Shown here: piece by piece, positions 27,075 through 34,759 of the stretch
Numbering within the stretch: position 1 is the first letter of the stretch
How the letters are laid out: each line of letters opens with the position of its first letter
Source: Ruegeria marisrubri
Lineage (GTDB): Bacteria; Pseudomonadota; Alphaproteobacteria; Rhodobacterales; Rhodobacteraceae
Length of the DNA stretch: 64,000 nt
Direction of reading: 5' to 3'
Assembly (NCBI RefSeq): GCF_001507595.1
Contig: NZ_LQBQ01000001.1
Location: 620,001 to 684,000 of the forward strand
Program-made: the position numbers and the translations under genes
Notes under the pieces: generated by a model
Told to the model about the DNA's origin: nothing
What the model saw: only the letters and a program-made list of their open reading frames with translations
The model's database searches: none

Positions 27075-27731
27075 GCGCGTGTTCCATCTGTTCGTTGAGC
27101 TTGGTCACCATCACCGCTTCCATGACGGGCACGAGTTCGGCCATGGCGGCGGGCGGTATGCCGAGTGCATGCCCAAGCGCCAGAGCGGCGGAGAGGTCCC
27201 AGCCGATCACGGCACCAGGCAGCACGCGCAATTGACCGCCGAGCCGGCCGATAAGATCCCAGACCTGCCAGCCCTCATGGGTGAGCGGCCGGTTCAGCCG
27301 CGCCGGGCAGTCCGAGCAGGCTTGCTCGCAGCCCTCGCAGTATCGCTCGCCCCCGCCGAAGGACCATTCGGCGAGAGCGCGGAGGCGTTTTTTTCCTGCT
27401 CCAGCAGCAGACCCTTCGAGACATACGTCAACTGGAAGGCTTCGAAGATCGGCCAGATGTCGAGCAGGGCGTCGATGGACTCGGGGCTCGGGTCGATGGG
27501 ATTGCCGTCGACATCACCCACGCCGTCCCAGACAAGCACCGCGCGGCGCGCCAGCGCCTTGGCGAAGGCGACCGCGCGTTCCTCGTCCGATGCGCCTTCG
27601 GGCACCGCCTCGACCTCCGGGTCGCTCCGGGTCGCCACCATCAGCGCGGTGGTCAGCGGGCGCAGTTGCACGCGGACGCCGGGCGCCAGCTCGAGCCAGC
27701 GCGGTTCGTTGGAAAGATCGAGGGTCAGCAT
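27055..27731 (-). CDS. Tail assembly chaperone GT-type product made by -1 frameshift (gpGT-like)
   Basis: Joined reading frame: codons 1-115 in the frame of the short chaperone, then a -1 slip at A AAA AAC, then 110 more codons to TAG at 27055, total about 225 residues. I read the second frame codon by codon and found no stop between the slip and 27055. It has no suitable start of its own near the junction. The extension contains CEGC and CSDC pairs and then LNRPLTHEGWQVWDLIGRLG, like the small rcc01693-type gene before the tape measure in GTAs. Position directly before the tape measure gene is where lambda makes gpG/gpGT. Confidence 0.8.
27294..27731 (-). CDS. Tail assembly chaperone, short form (gpG-like)
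   Basis: 145 residues from the ATG at 27731, two bases after the tail tube stop. The sequence is acidic and helical (LVWDGVGDVDGNPIDPSPES, IWPIFEAFQLTYV) and resembles the tail-chaperone gene preceding tape measures in GTA-like clusters. After the slippery site the unshifted frame continues for 30 codons of low-complexity sequence (SALSPNGPSAGASDTARA) and ends at 27294, typical of a tail that exists only because the main frame moves on. Confidence 0.8.
   Translation of the reverse strand: MLTLDLSNEPRWLELAPGVRVQLRPLTTALMVATRSDPEVEAVPEGASDEERAVAFAKALARRAVLVWDGVGDVDGNPIDPSPESIDALLDIWPIFEAFQLTYVSKGLLLEQEKNASALSPNGPSAGASDTARAASKPARTARRG
27387..27393 (-). promoter_or_regulatory. -1 ribosomal frameshift slippery heptamer A AAA AAC
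   Basis: On the minus strand the zero-frame codons are GAA AAA AAC, containing the classic X XXY YYZ heptamer A AAA AAC. It is immediately followed by the -1 frame that stays open for 110 codons. Tail-chaperone frameshifts of this type set the ratio of short and long forms. Confidence 0.8.
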
Positions 27732-27733
27732 GA

Positions 27734-28672
27734 TCAGTAACTCGCAACTGCGTTCTTGAGAACGATTGTGCACATCTGCCCGGCCACGGAATCGTAGGCC
27801 GCCTGCCAGTCGAAGCTGGCCTGGATGCCCTGCGGGCCCTGAATTTCCACCCGGGGGCGCGGCAGGTAGACGGCGTGGGCGGTGATGGTCAGGCTCACAT
27901 TCGCCGAGATCACCCACGAGAACTCGAGGCTGGCGGCCGTCCCGTTCAGCGCTTGGTCCATCAGGGTCGTGTCGGCAAAGCGCACGTCGATCTTGCCGGT
28001 GAGCGCGGCAATGGAGGGGTCCGCGCCGTCGATGCGGCCATCGTTGCGGATGGTCTCGATGCGCTCGACATTGTTTGCATAGGTCAGATCGGCCGAGACG
28101 ATGTTGCCGAGTGCCGTGCCATTGCGCTTGATCGCCCCGTTGAAGTGCCCGAACCGCTGCAGGGCGTAGGCCGTGGGCGTGCCCGCCGCCGTGGCCGTGG
28201 CGACATTTTCACCCTGCGCCACCAGCTTGATATCGGCGGTCAGCAGGCCAGAGCGCTGCATGGCAATCCTCAACTGGTCCAGCACGCAGCCGGTATACAT
28301 GGCAAAGCGCGGGATCTCCGGCATGGCCACCTCGATGGCCATGCTGGGCAGCGCCCACGAGCCGGACTTGAAGGTGTGGGTCTTGTTCGTGGTGCCGGTC
28401 GTCGTTGGCGTTCCGAAGGCCGCCTTCAGCCAGAAGCCGAAGGCCTCGGCATCGAGCGGCACGGTGATGTCGCCATCGGCCGTCACCGCGTCCTTGATCG
28501 GGGCCAGCGGATCGCGGCCGTAGCCGAGAAGCTCCGAGGCCAAGAGCGGCTGCTCGGCCCCGAGCGAGGCGCTGGCAAAGGGCATCTGCATGAAGCCCGA
28601 GGCCGGCGCGGTGCCATAAGTCGTCTCGAACGCGGCCGCGAGCTGCGACCGCGCCCCCTGGGCGCGTGCCAT
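27734..28672 (-). CDS. Major tail tube protein
   Basis: 312 residues, rich in beta-strands and Gly/Thr/Ser, without transmembrane segments. Landmarks are ARAQGARSQLAAAFETTYGT at the N-terminus and VPLDAEAFGFWLKAAFGTPT in the middle. It lies between the tail terminator and the chaperone gene, the standard place of the tube protein in long-tailed phages. An N-terminal phrase of the type 'AAAFETTYGTAP' is common in this family. It polymerises into the tail tube. Confidence 0.8.
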   Translation of the reverse strand: MARAQGARSQLAAAFETTYGTAPASGFMQMPFASASLGAEQPLLASELLGYGRDPLAPIKDAVTADGDITVPLDAEAFGFWLKAAFGTPTTTGTTNKTHTFKSGSWALPSMAIEVAMPEIPRFAMYTGCVLDQLRIAMQRSGLLTADIKLVAQGENVATATAAGTPTAYALQRFGHFNGAIKRNGTALGNIVSADLTYANNVERIETIRNDGRIDGADPSIAALTGKIDVRFADTTLMDQALNGTAASLEFSWVISANVSLTITAHAVYLPRPRVEIQGPQGIQASFDWQAAYDSVAGQMCTIVLKNAVASY

Positions 28673-28693
28673 GGTGTTCTCCTTGAGTTGGGA

Positions 28694-29113
28694 TCAGGCC
28701 AGCGGATCGGCCGTGGTGTAGTGAAGGATCACCGGGATGACGGCCGCCTTCAGACTCGCCGCGCCCTCGACCGGCAGATCCACGGGCTGCGGCGCTTCCG
28801 CCTCGCCCCAGTCGCAGAGCCCGCCCAGCGTCCGGTCGGCGGAGAGCGCCGCGCCGATGCTTGCGACGAGCGTGTCGAAGGCGGCGTCACGGTCGGTGCC
28901 CTGCACAACGGCCTCGATCTCGGCGCGGTGCTGGTAGTGGTAGGCGAGCGGCGAGAGCGTCACCTCCGGCTCCCCCGGCTCGCCGTCGCGAAGGATCAAT
29001 AGCCCGTCGGCCGGTACGCGCTCGGGCAGCACCTCGCCGCGCAGGGCCGTGGCGGGCAGCGCCGAGAGCCGCGCGTGCAGCGCGGCGAGGATGGTTTCGC
29101 GAGGGGTGGGCAT
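28694..29113 (-). CDS. Tail terminator / tail completion protein (GTA gp8-like)
   Basis: 139 residues. It starts PTPRETILAALHARLSALP, followed by ILRDGEPGEPEVTLSPLAYHY and a C-terminal strand-rich part ending VIPVILHYTTADPLA. This matches the small tail-terminator proteins found just before the tube gene in GTA-like clusters. It probably caps the tail tube and joins it to the neck. Confidence 0.72.
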   Translation of the reverse strand: MPTPRETILAALHARLSALPATALRGEVLPERVPADGLLILRDGEPGEPEVTLSPLAYHYQHRAEIEAVVQGTDRDAAFDTLVASIGAALSADRTLGGLCDWGEAEAPQPVDLPVEGAASLKAAVIPVILHYTTADPLA

Positions 29114-29126
29114 TTCTCATCGGGTC

Positions 29127-29154
29127 TTGAACTATCTAGAACCTCTCCTACCTT
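29127..29154 (+). promoter_or_regulatory. Candidate promoter of the plus-strand cargo genes
   Basis: TTGAAC (29127-29132), 16-bp spacer, TACCTT (29149-29154), about 30 bp before the small gene at 29185. It lies at an AT-rich junction directly after the minus-strand late gene and would allow expression from the lysogen. Only a motif match. Confidence 0.35.
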
Positions 29155-29184
29155 AAGATGTTGGCGATTTTTCAGGAGGGTCCG

Positions 29185-29361
29185 ATGGGACTGTTTAGCA
29201 AGAAGTCTAGCGGTGGCGGCTACGAGAAATCCGGCTCCAAGGGCAAGCCTGGGCGGGGCTATGGCAAGGGGAAGGCGTATTCCAACCCAGACAAGTATAA
29301 GCCCCGCACTGAGGCTCAGGCCCGCCGCGAGGAGCGCAAGGTCGACCGCTTCTGGAAGTGA
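29185..29361 (+). CDS. Small basic Gly/Lys-rich protein, prophage cargo
   Basis: 58 residues from the ATG at 29185, chosen because AGGAGG stands five bases upstream. It begins MGLFSKKSSGGGYEKSGSKG and ends in a charged stretch EAQARREERKVDRFWK. It is low in hydrophobic residues and strongly basic, so a nucleic-acid or protein-binding adaptor is possible. It lies on the strand opposite to the late operon and directly before the cold-shock-DUF3825 gene. I do not recognise a family. Confidence 0.55.
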   Translation: MGLFSKKSSGGGYEKSGSKGKPGRGYGKGKAYSNPDKYKPRTEAQARREERKVDRFWK

Positions 29362-29459
29362 GTCCGACCTATCGCTAGCGTAGCAAGTAAGGTGCCACGA
29401 CGATTCGGGGTGCCAATACACCAAGATTGCAAAAACGCATACACGACTGAGGGAGACAG

Positions 29460-30839
29460 ATGCAGGGGCGGATCAAAGCGTACGTTCACGAAAAGGGGTT
29501 CGGCTTCATCAAGGTCGACGGGCAGTCCAATGATGTTTTTTTCCATATTTCAAGTGTTAAGGACACGTCCGTTCGTTGCGTCATTGACGAGCTTGTGGAG
29601 TTCGACGCGAGCGAAAGCAAGCGCAAGCCAGGCACGCTGGAAGCTTCAAACGTCAGGCTGGCGGCAGGCTATGAACACGCTGCATTCCGACCCACGGGAC
29701 ATCCGTCTTCGTACTTGCTCCAATGGGGGTTCACACAGCTTGACGACGTCGATCCTCGTGGGAACAAATGCCGCGGCGTCTTGCACGATCTAGCTAAAAT
29801 CGCACTCGACGAGGATTGGGCCTACGGAGACACACATAATCCGCGAACCCCGTTTCCGATACTGCGAAATTACCTGATCAATACCTTCTACAAGCAGTAC
29901 CGCGACGGACGAGTTGCCGAGGTCGCACACGGCGGAAAGAGTTGGGCAGCGTTCAACACTGGCCTAGTCGACGACCGATATGACCCGATCTTTGCTCTCT
30001 ACGAGCAGAATGATCGCCCTCCGCGCCCATGGAAGTTCCATTCATTCTGTCGGCCGAACATCGGGCGCGACGGTCAGATATTGGCCCGTAACTTCAATCC
30101 CTTGCCCGCTGCCCCAAAGTACTTCGAGAAAGCAGAGGACGTCATTTTTGATCCGGATACCCCGATCCAGCCTCGCTACGATCACATCGTTTATGACAGT
30201 ATCGAAAAGGGTCGGTATCCTGCCGAATTCTTGAAGAAGCATGTGCCCAATGGTCTAGAATGGACGGATCCGGCAAGTCTGGAAAAGCCGGATCGAGAGG
30301 CGTTTCTCCGCAGCTTTCGGGTGGCCCTTGAAGCCGACGCACGGACTGATCGCGACATTCGAAATCGGATCGACGATGCGATAGCTCTCGCTGTTAAACG
30401 AGCCCGATGGAACTTCAAAACCGCGATACCCCTCTATTACCCGAAGGCGAACGCGATAAGTCTTCTATTGCCAATCGCACTTGTTGATGACGACAAAGTT
30501 GACCTTGCACTTGTGGCAACCCGGACTGCCGCAGGCGGATACAGTGGCGAGACGGTCTATAAGCTTAAGTGGGCGTACGATCACGCCCGACTTGTATGCA
30601 GACCGGACAGCGACTGGCTGACTCCCAGCGCCGGCGACGGAGTTGAAGAGGATGATGAGCAGGTAGAAGAAGCCGCTGCGGAAGCCGCCGTTGAAGACTC
30701 GATTGCGGAAGAATACACCACTTCGGGTGAAGCTGAGATGGCAATGCATCGGGACGAAGGCCCATGGAGAAAGCCGTCAACCGATCCGGAGACGACGCGA
30801 AAGGAAAGCCTATTCAGCGGTCTCTTCGGTCGCCGTTAG
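29460..30839 (+). CDS. Cold-shock domain fused to DUF3825
   Basis: 459 residues. Residues 1-65 are a cold-shock domain with the RNP1 motif GFGFIKV and RNP2-like VFFHIS. A DUF3825-like domain covers about 85-385, with landmarks AAFNTGLVDDRYDPIFALYE, WKFHSFC, YDHIVYDSIEKGRYPAEF and RARWNFKTAIPLYYP. The last ~70 residues are acidic and poorly ordered. The cold-shock part should bind single-stranded nucleic acid; the biochemical role of DUF3825 is not known to me. The gene interrupts the late operon on the opposite strand and is AT-richer than its neighbours, so it is probably cargo expressed in the lysogen. RBS: GAGGGAGA upstream of 29460. Confidence 0.75.
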   Translation: MQGRIKAYVHEKGFGFIKVDGQSNDVFFHISSVKDTSVRCVIDELVEFDASESKRKPGTLEASNVRLAAGYEHAAFRPTGHPSSYLLQWGFTQLDDVDPRGNKCRGVLHDLAKIALDEDWAYGDTHNPRTPFPILRNYLINTFYKQYRDGRVAEVAHGGKSWAAFNTGLVDDRYDPIFALYEQNDRPPRPWKFHSFCRPNIGRDGQILARNFNPLPAAPKYFEKAEDVIFDPDTPIQPRYDHIVYDSIEKGRYPAEFLKKHVPNGLEWTDPASLEKPDREAFLRSFRVALEADARTDRDIRNRIDDAIALAVKRARWNFKTAIPLYYPKANAISLLLPIALVDDDKVDLALVATRTAAGGYSGETVYKLKWAYDHARLVCRPDSDWLTPSAGDGVEEDDEQVEEAAAEAAVEDSIAEEYTTSGEAEMAMHRDEGPWRKPSTDPETTRKESLFSGLFGRR

Positions 30840-30857
30840 CGAGTATGTAAGAGAACC

Positions 30858-31487
30858 TCACACCTGCCCCTCCATCCAGTTCGCCACGATCAGCCCCGGC
30901 ACGCTGTCGCGCGCCCGCCCGGCATCACGGTTGAGGTCGAGCCGCTTCGGCAGCTTAACCTGCGGCACCAGCAGGAAGATCGGCACGGTGGCGCGGCCCC
31001 GGCCAGTCTTGGAGCGGGAGACGACACCGAGGCCCTTGGTGTTCAGCCGCCCGTCGGCCACCAGCAGGCTCGGCCCGCGCCGGCGATAGACGAAGCGCAG
31101 GCGCAGGCCTCGGCGGCGTTCCCATTCGCCCGGTGTCAGCTTTGCCCCACGCCGCCCCTTGCCGGCGGCGGGCAGCGGGATCGCCAGCCAGAAGCCGTCT
31201 TTCGAGCGGATCAGCGGGCCGGTGTCGTGGGCGCCGACGATGACCGGGGCCTTGGACCAGACCAGCGCGGCAGCGTTCAGGCTCTCGCCAGCCTTCGGGT
31301 AGGTCTGGTTCCGGATGGAGTTCGCGAGCCGCCGGCCGAGCCCCGCGCCGGTGATCTGGCCGCGCCAGGCGGTCTTGAGTCCGGTGCCGGCCTCGCGCAT
31401 GGCGGCGGTGACGGCCTTCTCGCCCGCCTTCACCTCGGCGGCCATCGCGGCGACGAGGTCGGGGGTGACGTCCAGTTTCAGCTTCAT
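30858..31487 (-). CDS. DUF6441-like tail/neck completion protein
   Basis: 209 residues. It begins MKLKLDVTPDLVAAMAAEVK and contains TAWRGQITGAGLGRRLANSI, then basic loops, and ends NWMEGQV. It resembles the DUF6441 / gp10-like proteins between head-tail joining and tail genes of GTA-like prophages. It overlaps the next upstream gene by 4 bp, so it belongs to the late operon. Probably a neck protein. Confidence 0.65.
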   Translation of the reverse strand: MKLKLDVTPDLVAAMAAEVKAGEKAVTAAMREAGTGLKTAWRGQITGAGLGRRLANSIRNQTYPKAGESLNAAALVWSKAPVIVGAHDTGPLIRSKDGFWLAIPLPAAGKGRRGAKLTPGEWERRRGLRLRFVYRRRGPSLLVADGRLNTKGLGVVSRSKTGRGRATVPIFLLVPQVKLPKRLDLNRDAGRARDSVPGLIVANWMEGQV

Positions 31488-31795
31488 GCTGGCCGCAGGT
31501 CCACGGTCCAGACGAGCCGCTCGCGGTCGCGGACCGGCTCGCCTTGAATGAGGAAGGCCTCGCCGTCGATCTCGATCCGGTCGCCGGGACGCGGGGTCGG
31601 AACTTCAGCAACGCGCAGGTCCACTCTTGTCGTTTCCGACCAGAGGCGCGCCTGGCCGAAGTCGGTGATGGCATCCGCCTGCCGGGAGACGACACGCACC
31701 AGAGCGGGCGCGCCCCCAGCGGAGGTGTAGATCGCCTCGCGCCCGATGTTGGGGTCATTGAACAGGGCATCCACGACGGCGGAGAACGCCGTCAT
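31484..31795 (-). CDS. Head-tail joining protein
   Basis: 103 residues from the ATG at 31795, which overlaps the previous stop (ATGA). Sequence landmarks are FSAVVDALFNDPNIGREAIY and RPGDRIEIDGEAFLIQGEPV, a small beta-rich fold seen in phage head-tail joining proteins of the gpFII/Gifsy-2 type. It lies between the DUF2190 capsid decoration gene and a neck protein, the usual place. Confidence 0.68.
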   Translation of the reverse strand: MTAFSAVVDALFNDPNIGREAIYTSAGGAPALVRVVSRQADAITDFGQARLWSETTRVDLRVAEVPTPRPGDRIEIDGEAFLIQGEPVRDRERLVWTVDLRPA

Positions 31796-32130
31796 CAGAA
31801 GCTCGCGTTCAGGCGCACCCGGCCGATCACGTCGCCCGCGCCGCCCGCGACGGCTTCGGTGGCGACGCCGATCAGGGTATTCGCCGTGGTGGTCTTGGTC
31901 GCCTCCTTGTTGGTGTTGTCCCAATAGACCTTGTCACCGGCCGACCAGGCCTGGGACGCGACCTTCTTCAGATCGAAGACACCGACAAGCGCGACCTCGA
32001 GGGTCTCGCCATTGACGGCGTCCCCGGCGGCCACGCCGAAGATGGAGCCGACAAGCAGGCCGTCGCCGGAGGTCACCGCATAGGGCGCGGTGAGCGTGAT
32101 GGTGTTACCGGGCTGGACGTAGTTTTTCAT
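31795..32130 (-). CDS. DUF2190 capsid decoration protein
   Basis: 111 residues from the ATG at 32130. It starts MKNYVQPGNTITLTAPYAV and continues GDGLLVGSIFGVAAG and AWSAGDKVYWDN, the DUF2190 signature of capsid-stabilising/decoration proteins. It lies 80 bp downstream of the protease-capsid gene and overlaps the joining protein gene. Confidence 0.85.
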   Translation of the reverse strand: MKNYVQPGNTITLTAPYAVTSGDGLLVGSIFGVAAGDAVNGETLEVALVGVFDLKKVASQAWSAGDKVYWDNTNKEATKTTTANTLIGVATEAVAGGAGDVIGRVRLNASF

Positions 32131-32209
32131 GAGCGGGATCCTTTGCAAAAGGAAACGGGCGGCCCGATTGGACCGCCCGTCAGGGTTCAGATGTCAGGGA
32201 TGGCCGGGT

Positions 32210-34276
32210 TTATGCCCCCGGATTCTTGTAAAGGCCGCGCCAGTCGATCGCCTTGGCGCCGAAATCAAGGCGGCACTTGATCTCGACGCCGTCGACGTCG
32301 AAGCCGTTGCGCGTCTCGATATAGGCGCCCTGCTGGCCCTCGAGATAGGCGTATTCGATGGTGTCGATCTGGTTCGGGCTGGCGGCCAAATACCAGGCGG
32401 TCTCGCTGGCGGCGTCGAGCCGCGGCTCGCTGATCGGCGTGAGCGTGCGGATCGATTGCGGCACGACGCTGGCGCTTGCGGCGGGCACGAGGTTCTGGGC
32501 GACCAGCTGCTCGGCCTTCAGCTCCAACGCCGCCGGCACGATCAGGTAGGCGGGGCGGACATTCAGCACCGTCTTCTTGTCGAGCCCGGTCTGCTTCGCC
32601 ATCGCCGCGCGGGCCGCGCCGACGCTGGTCACGTCCAGCGCCGCGCCCGTGCCGGCGAGGTTCTTGTGGGTGGCGTGGAACAGCGCGTTGCCATCGGCCA
32701 TGGCCGGGTTGGCGGTGATGATGCCCCAGACCACGTCCGACTCCAACTGCGCGATGGAATTGCCATACATCGCCGGGATCCGGGTGAAAGCGTCGAGATC
32801 GTCGTTGATCAGCGTCTGGCGGGTGATGGCAACCACCCGGCCATAGGTCTTGACCTTGTAGCTTTCCTTGCTCTCGCCCAGCGTGCCGCGCTTGAACTCG
32901 CCGCTTTCACTCACCTCGAGCAGCTGCGGCGCTTCGCCGAGTTGCACCCGGTGCATCGCCTTGAAGTCGGTGGCGAGCACCTGGCGGCAGAACAGCATGA
33001 AGGTGCGGGGATAGGCCTCATAGGCCTGCCGGAGCGTCTTGTTGGTGACGGCCGACAGGATCTCGGGGAAGTCCGAGGTCGAGTGCAGCGCCCGCGTCGC
33101 CACCTCGTCCCGCGACAGGCCGCGCGTGTTCACCCCCGCATTGCCGAGGCTCTCGCGTGCCAATTCCAGGAGCGTCATGCCGCGATATTGCCGCGCGGCA
33201 TCTTCCAGTTCGAAGAGCGTCGGGCTGTAGCGGTGCAGCAGCGCGTTGACCACGGCCTCGCGCCGGGTGATCGCCTCGTCGCGTCCACCGAGCGGGATCG
33301 AGACCTGGCTGAAGGTGCGGGTTTCTTCGGATTTGGCGGCCACCTGGTCGAGGATCAGCCGGCGCGCCTCGTCGATATCGGTACCGCGTTTCACCAGATC
33401 CTCGGCAAAGCTGCGCTCGAGGTTCAGGCGGCCGGCGAGATCGTAGATCGTGGAGACGCGGTCGCGTTCCGCTTCCCGGGCGCGGGTGGCGGCTGCTTCG
33501 GCGTCAGGCGCCGGAGAGACCTCAGGCTTTTGCTGGCTCGGTTGCGCTCGGGTCTCGCTGACGGGCGCGTGCGGTTCCGTCGCGGGGGTCTTCGACGCGG
33601 GCATGGCAGTGTCCTCGGTCGCGACCGGTTCGGTCGGTTGGGTGATGGTGCGGAGTGCGGCGTCGGTGGCCGGGGTGTCGGTCTTGTCGCTCATCGGGAT
33701 GGCTCCTGTGGTGGTGGGTTGCACGTCCCGGCGATGAAGGACGCAATCGTGAAGTTGGGATCCGGCGCGGAAGCCGGCGGCGGGGTCGGCGCCCACGGGC
33801 ACGGCGGAGATCTCGAACGGGGTCCAGTCCACCGCCCGCCAGAGCTCCCGCTGGCCGTCCGGCTTCGAGATCTCGAAGCGGTGGATCTGGTAGCCGATGG
33901 AGACGGCGCGGATGTGCCCGGCCTCGATGTCGCGCCAGATGTCGCCCACGGCGTCGCGCTCCGAGAGCCGGATGCGGGCGATGCCCAGTCCGTTCTCGAT
34001 CCGTGCCGAGCCCGGCACCACCGAGCCGATCACCGCGTCGAGATCGTGCGCCTTGTGCACCTTCAGGAACGGCGCGCCCGCGTTCAGCCGCTCGAGCCGC
34101 ACATGCTCGGGCGCCATGCTGAGCTCCTCGTCATGCGGCTCGCCGAAGAGCGCGGCACGCCGCACCCGGGCGCCGGTCGACCAGATCACCTCGATGCTGC
34201 GCGTCTCCGGGTCGATGCTGGCAGGCCGCAGCTCCGCCGACCGGCGGAACGCCGGCAGTTCGATCGTCTGCTCCAT
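32210..34276 (-). CDS. Prohead protease-major capsid protein fusion
   Basis: 688 residues from the ATG at 34276 (AAGGA nine bases upstream). The N-terminal ~170 residues are an HK97-type prohead protease, with FLKVHKAHDLDAVIGSV supplying His, and IRAVSIGYQIH supplying Ser. An acidic, Pro/Ala-rich linker (about 185-290) may be a scaffold. The C-terminal ~390 residues are a capsid domain with FSQVSIPLGGRDEAITRREA and KTLRQAYEAYPRTFMLFCRQ. Fusion of protease and capsid is known in this phage group; self-cleavage would release the shell protein. Confidence 0.85.
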   Translation of the reverse strand: MEQTIELPAFRRSAELRPASIDPETRSIEVIWSTGARVRRAALFGEPHDEELSMAPEHVRLERLNAGAPFLKVHKAHDLDAVIGSVVPGSARIENGLGIARIRLSERDAVGDIWRDIEAGHIRAVSIGYQIHRFEISKPDGQRELWRAVDWTPFEISAVPVGADPAAGFRAGSQLHDCVLHRRDVQPTTTGAIPMSDKTDTPATDAALRTITQPTEPVATEDTAMPASKTPATEPHAPVSETRAQPSQQKPEVSPAPDAEAAATRAREAERDRVSTIYDLAGRLNLERSFAEDLVKRGTDIDEARRLILDQVAAKSEETRTFSQVSIPLGGRDEAITRREAVVNALLHRYSPTLFELEDAARQYRGMTLLELARESLGNAGVNTRGLSRDEVATRALHSTSDFPEILSAVTNKTLRQAYEAYPRTFMLFCRQVLATDFKAMHRVQLGEAPQLLEVSESGEFKRGTLGESKESYKVKTYGRVVAITRQTLINDDLDAFTRIPAMYGNSIAQLESDVVWGIITANPAMADGNALFHATHKNLAGTGAALDVTSVGAARAAMAKQTGLDKKTVLNVRPAYLIVPAALELKAEQLVAQNLVPAASASVVPQSIRTLTPISEPRLDAASETAWYLAASPNQIDTIEYAYLEGQQGAYIETRNGFDVDGVEIKCRLDFGAKAIDWRGLYKNPGA

Positions 34277-34417
34277 GTTGATCAATCCTTTTCGTTTGGC
34301 CCGCGCCCGCGCCGAGTCAGTGGGGCGGATTCAGAAGCAAAGCTGCTTTTTCCGATCTTTCCCCTGAAGTAGACTGAAGCTGAAAGCACCTGCTCATGCC
34401 GGAAGGACCGAAATCCC

Positions 34418-34759
34418 ATGCCCTCTAGCCTCGAAGCCGTACTCGCTGAATTGCCCGCTTCAGTCGCACAGCTGTTTCGCGAACTTCACGATCATCCAGA
34501 TTTCACCTGTGCCGCCTTGAAGATTCAGCTGACGGTTCATTTCCGCGGGCAAAAGGTCGGCGGGTTGAATCGCCACACCAGCGAGTGGTATTTCTCAAAG
34601 ATCTTCGTCGCTGATCACGGTGGCGAAACGATCCCTGAGAAACATGGATTCACCAAAATCCTGAAGAAACCGGACCACACATATTGGGGCCGGAGCGGCG
34701 CGGGTGCCTGCGAAGCTTTTCGATCCGCACTAAGCGAAATGACAGGTGTTTCACTTTAG
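34418..34759 (+). CDS. Uncharacterised plus-strand cargo protein
   Basis: 113 residues, no recognised family. It contains FTCAALKIQLTVHFRGQKVG, WYFSKIFVADHGGE and a C-terminal YWGRSGAGACEAF. Its RBS is GGAAGGA ahead of 34418. It lies against the direction of the head operon between the capsid fusion and the portal gene, and its stop overlaps the portal stop by 4 bp. The AT-rich upstream 140 bases probably hold its promoter. Position and composition point to a lysogenic cargo gene, possibly superinfection immunity; this is a guess. Confidence 0.55.
   Translation: MPSSLEAVLAELPASVAQLFRELHDHPDFTCAALKIQLTVHFRGQKVGGLNRHTSEWYFSKIFVADHGGETIPEKHGFTKILKKPDHTYWGRSGAGACEAFRSALSEMTGVSL

Noticed and set aside
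15687..34276. The structural cluster as a gene transfer agent
   Set aside because: Only the tail resembles a GTA; lambda-type portal, Nu1/GpA terminase, replication genes, repressor and recombinase are those of a replicating temperate phage.
32129..34372. Long open frame on the plus strand opposite the capsid fusion
   Set aside because: It is an antisense shadow of a GC-rich gene; its sequence is Arg/His/Gly-rich, without RBS, while the minus frame is a clear protease-capsid protein.
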